Made by a program: the position numbers and the translations under genes
Assembly (NCBI RefSeq): GCF_025264685.1
Contig: NZ_CP073721.1
Span: 4,765,001 to 4,829,000, forward strand
Reading direction: 5' to 3'
Source of the DNA: Dactylosporangium roseum
Lineage (GTDB): Bacteria; Actinomycetota; Actinomycetes; Mycobacteriales; Micromonosporaceae
Length of the DNA stretch: 64,000 nucleotides
Shown here: in pieces, positions 57,576 through 64,000 of the stretch
How positions within the stretch are numbered: the stretch's first letter is position 1
Layout: the number at the start of each line of letters is the position of its first letter
The notes under the pieces: generated by a model
Seen by the model: only the letters and a program-made list of their open reading frames with translations
What the model was told of the DNA's origin: nothing
The model's database searches: none

Positions 57576-59798
57576 GTGCAGGTGGGCGAGGGGGTCCGGG
57601 GCCGGGTGGCCGAAAAGGAAGCCCTGGACGTAGCGGTAGCCCATGGCGTACAGCGCCTTGGCCTGCCCGACCGTCTCGACGCCCTCGGCGATGGCGGTCA
57701 GGCCCAGGTGGTTGCTGACCTCGATGAGGGCCTGCGGGATGGCGGCGCGGCCGGGGATCGCGACGTCGTCGACGAACGACTTGTCGACCTTCAACACGTC
57801 GACCGGCGCGATGCGCAGCAGGCCCAGCGACGAGTGGCCGGTGCCGAAGTCGTCCAGCGCGATCCGGACCCCCAGCAGCTTCACCGCCCGCAGCGTGTCC
57901 AGCGCGACCGTGCTGTCGAACACCGCCGTCTCGGTCACCTCGATCGTCAGGCACGAGGCCGGCAGGCCGGTCTCGGCCAGTACCGCCGCCACCGTCCGCG
58001 GGAGGTCGGGCTCCGACAACTGGCGGGCGGACACGTTCACGCTCATCTTCTCCGGCGCGTCGGCGCCGAGGGTGCGGCGCCAGTGCTGCATGCGGGTGCA
58101 CGCCTCGCGCAGGGTCCACGCGCCCAGCTCGACGATGAGGCCGTTGTGCTCGGCGACCGGCACGAACTCGGCCGGGTCGACCAGGCCGCGCGCCGGGTGC
58201 CGCCACCGCACCAGCGCCTCGACGCCGACCGTGCGGCCCTCCGGGAGGGCGACGATCGGCTGGTACACGAGGAAGAACTGCCCCTCGTCGAGCGCTCCCC
58301 GCAGCTCGGCACCCAGCTCCGCCCACCGCGTCGCCTGGACGTCGAGTTCGGAGGTGTACCGCACGTGCCGCCCGCCGGTCTCCTTCGCCGCGTACATCGC
58401 GACGTCGGCCCGGCGCAGCGGCTCGAACGGGTCGTCGGTGCCCGCGCTGTCCGCCACACCGATGCTGGCGCGGACCAGCAGCCGGTGCGGCCCCACGGTG
58501 AACGGCTCGGCGAGCGCCGCCTCCAGCGCCCCCACCCGGGCCTCGACGTCGCCGGCGCCCGGCAGCAGGACGGCGAACTCGTCGCCGCCGAGCCGCGCCA
58601 CGGTGTCGCCGCCGCGGGCCGCGCCGGTCAACCGGGCGGCGACCGCGACCAGGAGCCGGTCGCCGACGCCGTGGCCGAGCCGGTCGTTGATCGCCTTGAA
58701 GTCGTCGAGGTCGATGAGCGCGACGTGCGCGGCGGCGCCGAGCCCGGCCCGGATGCGCTGCTCCAGCTCCCGCCGGTTCGGCAGGCCGGTGAGGTCGTCG
58801 CACATGGCGAGCGTCCGCACCTCCCGGACGAGCCCGTCCATGCGGACCACGACCAGCAGGAACAGCACGCCGGCGCAGCCTCCGACGGCCAGCCACTCCA
58901 CGTGCCGCGGGTGCTGGAAGCCCTGGACGAGCAGCACGGCCGGGGCCAGCAGCGACGAGCAGGCCAGCAGCGCCAGGCGCAGCCGCCCGAAGCGGGGCCG
59001 GCCGTCGTCGCGGTCGGCGGTGATCGGGGCACGGACCGACGGGTGCAGCGCCGCGGCGGCCCAGAAGACGTAGGACAGCAGCCAGCCGGCGTCGAACACG
59101 CCCTCGTCGTAGGTGGTGTAGGCGCTCACCACGGAGTAGGCGACGTCGGCGCCCAGCAGCAGGCACAGCGCGACGACGAGGAGCCGCACACTCGTGTCCC
59201 GTGCGGCGCCCGCGACGAGGAGCCGGACCACGAGGGTCAGCAGCAGGATGTCGGCCGCCGGGTAGGCCAGGGCGATGGCCCGGGCGACGACCGACGTCGT
59301 GCCGTCGGCCGCGATGGGCTGCATGACGAACACCCACAACACCAGGCCGATACCGGTGGCCACGATCGAGGCGTCGATGACGGCGGCGCGGCCCTGGCCG
59401 GCCGACCGGCCGCGGACCAGGATCAGGAGGCCGCCCATCAGCAAGGGGTACGCGCTGAGGTAGCACACGTCGGCGACGGACGGGAACGGCTCATGGTGCA
59501 GGCCGAAGACGAAATACGTGTAGCAGAAGTCGCCGGCGGACCACACGCCGGTGCCGGCGGCGCTGAGCAGCCACGCGACCCGCCGGCCGCGGTCGTTGCG
59601 GCGGGCCGCGGCGAGCATCACGACCGCCGAGACCGTGCCGATGGCGTTGTAGACGAGGCTGCGGGTCAGGCTGCCGGCGGGCAGGAGGAAGTAGCCGCCC
59701 GTCACCAGCGTCCCGGCGACGGTCCACCACAGCCATGCCTTGCTCCGCACCTGACCAGCATCGGCAGACCGCAGGCCCAGCTTAGGGGTGTGCCACAT
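57531..59798 (-). CDS. Membrane-bound GGDEF-EAL cyclic-di-GMP protein
   Basis: 755 residues from ATG 59798, behind a GGGAGGGGG purine run. Eight or nine membrane helices fill residues 20-310. The GGDEF domain contains DDLTGLPNRRELEQRI and an intact RLGGDEFAVLL; the EAL domain contains VGVEALVRWRHP, FVPVAEHNGLI, VTETAVF and ALDDFGTGHSSL. Both active sites look intact, so it may make and degrade cyclic di-GMP, which controls development in actinobacteria. Bracketed by two related hairpins. Confidence 0.92.
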   Translation of the reverse strand: MWHTPKLGLRSADAGQVRSKAWLWWTVAGTLVTGGYFLLPAGSLTRSLVYNAIGTVSAVVMLAAARRNDRGRRVAWLLSAAGTGVWSAGDFCYTYFVFGLHHEPFPSVADVCYLSAYPLLMGGLLILVRGRSAGQGRAAVIDASIVATGIGLVLWVFVMQPIAADGTTSVVARAIALAYPAADILLLTLVVRLLVAGAARDTSVRLLVVALCLLLGADVAYSVVSAYTTYDEGVFDAGWLLSYVFWAAAALHPSVRAPITADRDDGRPRFGRLRLALLACSSLLAPAVLLVQGFQHPRHVEWLAVGGCAGVLFLLVVVRMDGLVREVRTLAMCDDLTGLPNRRELEQRIRAGLGAAAHVALIDLDDFKAINDRLGHGVGDRLLVAVAARLTGAARGGDTVARLGGDEFAVLLPGAGDVEARVGALEAALAEPFTVGPHRLLVRASIGVADSAGTDDPFEPLRRADVAMYAAKETGGRHVRYTSELDVQATRWAELGAELRGALDEGQFFLVYQPIVALPEGRTVGVEALVRWRHPARGLVDPAEFVPVAEHNGLIVELGAWTLREACTRMQHWRRTLGADAPEKMSVNVSARQLSEPDLPRTVAAVLAETGLPASCLTIEVTETAVFDSTVALDTLRAVKLLGVRIALDDFGTGHSSLGLLRIAPVDVLKVDKSFVDDVAIPGRAAIPQALIEVSNHLGLTAIAEGVETVGQAKALYAMGYRYVQGFLFGHPAPDPLAHLHDLGVVVPASSGLDG

Positions 59799-59841
59799 CC
59801 CCCTCCCCCTCCCTCCCCCTCCCCCCGCGCCCCCTCCCCCC

Positions 59842-59922
59842 CGCGCCGATCTTGCAGTTGTGGTGCCGAGACGCTCCCTGAATGCCCGGTTTGTTAGGCA
59901 CCACAACTGCAAGATCGGCGCG
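59842..59922. repeat. REP-like hairpin B, 29-nt loop
   Basis: Perfect arms 59843-59867 and 59897-59921 (26 bp with the outer pair) surround a loop of exactly 29 nt. The outer arm GATCTTGCAGTTGTGGTGCC resembles that of hairpin A. A C-rich run (59799-59841) precedes it. Confidence 0.92.
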
Positions 59923-59952
59923 CAACAGGCGGCGAGCGTTGGTGAAGGCGGC

Positions 59953-60168
59953 TCACTTGCCCATGGTGCGGAGACAGCGGCCGCGGATCATCACCTGGCG
60001 TTGGCCGATCTCGACGCCGATCGTGGACAACTGGATCCCTTCGACGGGGTACCAGAACTCGCCGTCGTACAAATCGGGCTTGTCCCAGTTGACGTGATCG
60101 ACCCGCATCGTGAGCGTGCCGACGCCGAACCGGTAATCCGCCTCCAGGAAGATGTGGACGTCGGCCAT
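59953..60168 (-). CDS. Small conserved-type hypothetical protein
   Basis: 71 residues from ATG 60168. Dense beta-strand pattern (MADVHIFLEADYRFGVGTLT, YDGEFWYPVEGIQLS, RQVMIRGRCL) suggests a small all-beta protein. I do not recognise a named family. It lies 49 bp after the fused ABC transporter on the same strand and may be co-transcribed. Confidence 0.65.
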   Translation of the reverse strand: MADVHIFLEADYRFGVGTLTMRVDHVNWDKPDLYDGEFWYPVEGIQLSTIGVEIGQRQVMIRGRCLRTMGK

Positions 60169-60217
60169 GCGAGAACAAGCGTCCGCGCCCGCCGGGGCGT
60201 TACACCGGACGAGGCCG

Positions 60218-63200
60218 TCAGCCGGCCAGGTGGCCCCAGCGGTCCTCGAGCTCGCGCCAGGTGCCCTGGGCGGCCGCGGCGCCGTCCTGGAGGACGACCA
60301 CGCGGTCGGCCTGGGTCAGGGCGGCCCGCTTCGAGGTGGAGCCGATGACCGTCACGCCGTGTTCCCGCAGTGCCCGCCACAGGGCGAGCTCCGTCGTCAC
60401 GTCGAGTGCCGACGACACGTCGTCGGCGATCAGCAGCTCCGTGCGTGGGGCCAGGGCCCGGGCCAGCGCCAGCCGCTGGAGCTGGCCGCCCGACAGCCGC
60501 GTGCCCTTGTGGCCGATGAGCAGGCCCAGCCCGGCACCGGCCGCGGCCAGGTCGTGCTCCAACTGCGCCGTCGACACCGCGCTCGCCGCGTCGATCTCGT
60601 GGCCCAGCCGGATGTTGTCGGCGACCGTCCCGGACAGCACCCGGGGTAGCTGGGCCACGTAGCCGATCTGGTTGGGCCGCAGGAACATCTCCGGCTCGGT
60701 CACCGGCTCGCCGTTCCACTTGAGCTCGCCGGTGTGGTGCACGATCCCGGCGAGCGCCCGCAGCAGCGACGACTTGCCCGAGCCGACCGGCCCGACGACG
60801 AGGACCAGTTGCCCGCGCTCGACCGAGAGGTCGAGGTCGCGGACCGCCACCGTCCCGTCCTCGTGCACGGCCGTGAACCCGTCGAGGTCCAGCCGCCGCA
60901 GCGGGTGCCGCGGCGCCGCCTTGGGGGCGGGTGCCGTGCCGGCCGACAGGTCGACGCCCGGGACGGCCGCGGCGTACTCCGCCTCGCCGGTCATCGCCAC
61001 CGTCCGCCGGGTCCACACGCGGGCCGACGGGAGCTGCGAGATCAGCGACGCCGTGGTCCACGCGAACCACCGCGCCGAGCCGAGCGTGGACACCGCGACG
61101 AGCGTGGCGCCCGGCGACAGCGAACCGGACAGCAGCAACGCCCACGCCCCGATCGGCAGCAGGCCGCTGACCAGCGACGGCGTCGACCGCGCCCACACCT
61201 GGACCGAGATCTCCCGCCGCTGCCGGTCGCTGCGGGCCCGGTCGAGCTTCGCCAGGTGGGCCAGCACCGGGCCGGTGGCACCGGCGAGCTTGACCGTGCG
61301 CGCCGCCGACAGCGACGACACGAGCGACGTGGCGAACGCCGCCCGCGCGGCGACCGTCTTCTGCGCGGACCGCTTCAACGACGGGCCGAACAGGGTCGCG
61401 GCGAGCCCGGACAGCACGATCGTCCCGGCCATGAACAGCGCCGGCACGATCGACCCGGCGACGACCGTCATCGAGACCAGCACGAACACGCAGATCCACT
61501 GGTCGACGAGGTTGTCGGCGAGCGCGACCACCCGTTCGGTGTCGCCGCCCTGGGCGACGACCTCGGCCGGGGTGTGCTTGCTGACCCGCCGGGGGCCGGT
61601 CTGGCCGTGCACGAGCCGCAGGCTGATGCGCAGCAACTGCCGGACCCACCACTCCGGGAACCATTTGCCGGTGTAGTACGGCAGGGGCAGGGGCAGCAGC
61701 AGGCCGCAGACGATGCCGATCGCCGGCCAGAGCGTGTCGCCGGTGCCGTCGACCAGGTCGGCCCACAACCACGGCAGGACGGATCCGTCGAGCCCGAGCA
61801 GCACCATGATCGCGAACATCGCCACGGACACCAGCCCGAGCCTGGCGTCGTTGGTCGCCAGCCGGAAGATGTTCCACATGGTGCGGGCCTTCGGCAGGTC
61901 CGGCAGCGGCGGCGGGTCCGCCTTGCCGGACGCGACGGTGACGACCGGCGCCGGTGCGGGCTCCCGCTCGAGCACCGCGACCGCTCCGGACCGCGTCCCG
62001 CCGGCGGCGGGCACCGGTGCCGGCGGCGCCACGAGTGCCGGCGCGCCGCTGGTCGCCAGCAGCTCGGCGAACCGCTCGGACGTGTCCAGCGGCCCGGCCT
62101 CCACGACCCGGCCGTCGGCGAGCACCACGACCTCGTCGCACTGGCGCACCGACGACAGCCGGTGCGCGACGATGATGCCGATCCGCCCGTGCAGCATCCG
62201 CGCGGTCGCCCGCTGCACCTGCTGCTCGGTCACCGGGTCGAGCCGGGCGGTCGCCTCGTCGAGGATGACCACCTGCGGGCCCCGGACCATGATCCGGGCG
62301 AACGCGACCAACTGCTCCTGCCCGGCCGACAGCACGTGGCCGCCCTCGCCGAGCTTGGTCTCCAGCCCGTCGGGCAGGTCGGCGACCCAGGGGCTCAGGC
62401 CCAGTTCGTCGATCGCCCGCGCGGCCGCGTCCAGCAGGTCGGGGTCGAACAGCGCGATGTTCTCGACGAGCGTGCCGGCGAGGATCTCGGTGCGTTGCGG
62501 CACGACCGCGACCCACTTGCGCAGCTCCTCGACGTCGAGGTCGAGCAGGTCGGTCCCGCCGAGGAACACCGTGCCGCGCGGCACGTCGACGGCCCGCGTG
62601 AGCACCTTGGCCAGGGTCGACTTCCCGGACCCGGTGCGGCCGACCAGCGCGTACGACCGGCCGCGCGTGAACGTCAGCCTGACGTCCTGGAGGGCCGGCC
62701 GCCGGGCGGCGTCGCCGTATCGGAACGTGAGGTCACGGACGATCAGGTCACCGGGCGCGGGCGGGAGGCCGCCGGTCGGCTCCTGTTCCGAGTCGCGCAG
62801 CAACTGGACCCGGCCCCAGGCGCCGAGCGCGTACTGCAGCTCGGGCACCATCCGGCTGGTGTGCTCGACAGTCGCGCCGAAGCCCAGCGCGAGCAGCCAC
62901 ACGGCGGTGAGCCGCGCGCTGTCGATCCGGTCGGTCGCCAGCGCCCAGACGCCGGCGAGCACGACGACGGCGATGCCGAACCGGACGAAGCCGGACGCCA
63001 CCGACGTGACCGCCGCGGAGCGGTTCCACACCTTGCGCCCGCGCGAGAGCACCCGGCTGGCCCGCCGGGCGTAGAGCCGCAGCACGTACGGCCGGGCGAG
63101 CGTGGTGCGCACGTCGTCCTGCCCGTGGATCGACTCCTCCATGACCGCGGCGAGGTCGGACCACGCCTCCTCCTCGGCCATGCGGGCGGCGGCGATCTTC

Positions 63201-63700
63201 GACGTCGGCTTGCGCAGCGCGACGGTCAGCACCGTGGTGAGGACGATCATCGCCACGCCCGCCGGCCACCAGACGAACAGGGTGGTACCGATGGAGAGCA
63301 CCGTGTATGCCACCGACTGCGCGATGCGGACGCCGCTGCTGCGCAGCTCGGCGCCGACCTGGTAGACATCGCCGTCGATGCGGTCGAGCAGCTCGCCGAC
63401 CGGCGTGGTCTCCAACGTCGGCAGGTCCTGACCGAAGGCCACACGACAGAGCCGCCGACGAACGTCGGCGGCCCAGTCGGCGGTCAGGCGGGCCATGATG
63501 AGGCCCACCGCCAGGTCGGTGAGCACGGCGGCGGCGAGCGCCACCGCCAGCACCGTGAACATGGTCCATGATCGATGGATGAGCACCGACCCGCCGACGG
63601 CCGCCGCGGTGGCCTGGCCGGCCGCGCCGAGCACGACGAAGAGGGCCACGACCGCGGTTCGGCGCGGTGACGTGGCCCAGAGGTCACGGATCAAGCGCAT
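60218..63700 (-). CDS. Fused heterodimeric-type ABC exporter with one degenerate ATP site
   Basis: 1160 residues: membrane domain (six helices), ATPase, linker, second membrane domain, second ATPase. The first ATPase has Walker A GRTGSGKST, signature LSAGQEQ, Walker B VVILDEAT and IIVAHRLSS. The second has GPVGSGKSS, signature LSGGQLQ, but ADDVS in place of DE and GSTSK where the switch histidine should be. This gives one catalytic and one degenerate site, as in asymmetric exporters, here in one chain. Substrate unknown. ATG 63700. Confidence 0.9.
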   Translation of the reverse strand: MRLIRDLWATSPRRTAVVALFVVLGAAGQATAAAVGGSVLIHRSWTMFTVLAVALAAAVLTDLAVGLIMARLTADWAADVRRRLCRVAFGQDLPTLETTPVGELLDRIDGDVYQVGAELRSSGVRIAQSVAYTVLSIGTTLFVWWPAGVAMIVLTTVLTVALRKPTSKIAAARMAEEEAWSDLAAVMEESIHGQDDVRTTLARPYVLRLYARRASRVLSRGRKVWNRSAAVTSVASGFVRFGIAVVVLAGVWALATDRIDSARLTAVWLLALGFGATVEHTSRMVPELQYALGAWGRVQLLRDSEQEPTGGLPPAPGDLIVRDLTFRYGDAARRPALQDVRLTFTRGRSYALVGRTGSGKSTLAKVLTRAVDVPRGTVFLGGTDLLDLDVEELRKWVAVVPQRTEILAGTLVENIALFDPDLLDAAARAIDELGLSPWVADLPDGLETKLGEGGHVLSAGQEQLVAFARIMVRGPQVVILDEATARLDPVTEQQVQRATARMLHGRIGIIVAHRLSSVRQCDEVVVLADGRVVEAGPLDTSERFAELLATSGAPALVAPPAPVPAAGGTRSGAVAVLEREPAPAPVVTVASGKADPPPLPDLPKARTMWNIFRLATNDARLGLVSVAMFAIMVLLGLDGSVLPWLWADLVDGTGDTLWPAIGIVCGLLLPLPLPYYTGKWFPEWWVRQLLRISLRLVHGQTGPRRVSKHTPAEVVAQGGDTERVVALADNLVDQWICVFVLVSMTVVAGSIVPALFMAGTIVLSGLAATLFGPSLKRSAQKTVAARAAFATSLVSSLSAARTVKLAGATGPVLAHLAKLDRARSDRQRREISVQVWARSTPSLVSGLLPIGAWALLLSGSLSPGATLVAVSTLGSARWFAWTTASLISQLPSARVWTRRTVAMTGEAEYAAAVPGVDLSAGTAPAPKAAPRHPLRRLDLDGFTAVHEDGTVAVRDLDLSVERGQLVLVVGPVGSGKSSLLRALAGIVHHTGELKWNGEPVTEPEMFLRPNQIGYVAQLPRVLSGTVADNIRLGHEIDAASAVSTAQLEHDLAAAGAGLGLLIGHKGTRLSGGQLQRLALARALAPRTELLIADDVSSALDVTTELALWRALREHGVTVIGSTSKRAALTQADRVVVLQDGAAAAQGTWRELEDRWGHLAG

Positions 63701-63769
63701 GGTGAAGTCCCCCGTATGGTTGTGGCGGCATCCCAGACTGCTCCGCCGACCCGGGTTCGCTCAACAGAA

Positions 63770-64000
63770 TTACAGCGTGGCCGTCACCACCCTGCCCGTG
63801 CGAGCGGTCGCCACGTCCGGCCCCCACGTCGCCGTGAGCATGTAGAGGACGCCGTCGCCGACGGCGCACGCGAAGCAGCCCTGGTCCAACTCGACGACCC
63901 GGTCGACGTTGCCCGCGGGGTCGACGCGCACGCAGCGGCGCGCGGGCACGTCGCCGTACCAGATCCGGTGCTCCTGAAAACAGATCCCGTCGGGTGCGGC
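63770..64000 (-). CDS. SMP-30/gluconolactonase-like protein, 5' end outside the window
   Basis: The last 76 residues and TAA stop are visible: PDGICFQEHRIWYGDVPARR, CVRVDPAGNVDRVVELDQGC, FACAVGDGVLYMLTATWG. These are the C-terminal blades of the SMP-30/gluconolactonase beta-propeller family, including the PDG metal-site motif. The start lies beyond the right edge. The fused exporter starts 69 bp downstream on the same strand, so both may share a transcript. Confidence 0.8.
   Translation of the reverse strand, partial: AAPDGICFQEHRIWYGDVPARRCVRVDPAGNVDRVVELDQGCFACAVGDGVLYMLTATWGPDVATARTGRVVTATL

Noticed and set aside
60734..63571. Plus-strand open frame of 945 codons
   Set aside because: Antisense shadow of the fused ABC exporter; composition is low-complexity Gln/Arg/Asp.

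Overview
The window is high-GC actinobacterial DNA (roughly 70% G+C or more by eye), most likely from a Micromonosporaceae-type organism such as Actinoplanes or a relative. This rests on the gene families present: a complete Mce lipid-import operon, a streptomycete-style gas vesicle cluster, a SigD/RsdA pair, DtxR-type iron control, SARP/LAL regulators and an SCO4848-type membrane protein. No rRNA, tRNA or CRISPR array was seen. Most genes form tightly packed minus-strand operons with ATGA or GTGA stop/start overlaps.

Layout. 0-2.5 kb: a partial unknown gene, a complete ISL3-family insertion sequence with 41-bp imperfect inverted repeats, and a methionine aminopeptidase behind a palindromic operator. 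2.8-6.97 kb: a hypothetical protein, a 1073-residue SARP/LAL-type regulator and a small acetyltransferase-like gene. 7.0-12 kb: an iron-siderophore uptake operon (ATPase, lipoprotein receptor, fused double permease, siderophore-interacting reductase) starting at a near-perfect DtxR/IdeR box; the mapped promoter predicts a leaderless mRNA. 12.1-13.6 kb: an FAD monooxygenase. 13.6-24.6 kb: an eleven-gene Mce operon (ATPase, two YrbE permeases, MceA-F, two Mce-associated proteins). 24.8-29.4 kb: SigD-like ECF sigma factor and RsdA-like anti-sigma factor, convergent with a second LAL-type regulator.

29.5-34 kb: a truncated MmcQ/YjbR gene, an NAD-dependent epimerase, an alpha/beta hydrolase and a membrane sensor kinase. 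34.1-39.4 kb: gas vesicle cluster in the order gvpY-Z-A-F-O-J-L-S-K, with no gvpG visible. It is preceded by a strong SigB/SigF-type promoter (GTTT-N15-GGGTA). Immediately beyond lies a partner-switching set (SpoIIE-type phosphatase, STAS antagonist, RsbW-like kinase) of the sort that controls such sigma factors. These pieces together suggest stress- or development-controlled buoyancy.

41.9-64 kb: RecD2 helicase; an HTH regulator whose candidate operators lie in the promoter of a divergent beta-lactamase-fold hydrolase operon; a frameshifted DUF2267 gene; a universal stress protein; about 1 kb of gene-free, repeat-rich DNA (48.8-49.8 kb); ligA; a DOPA-dioxygenase-like enzyme; an N-truncated Nudix gene; acylphosphatase; a NarL-type two-component system; a membrane GGDEF-EAL protein bracketed by two long hairpins that share end sequences and an exact 29-nt loop; and a fused asymmetric ABC exporter. 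A partial SMP-30-like gene runs off the right edge.
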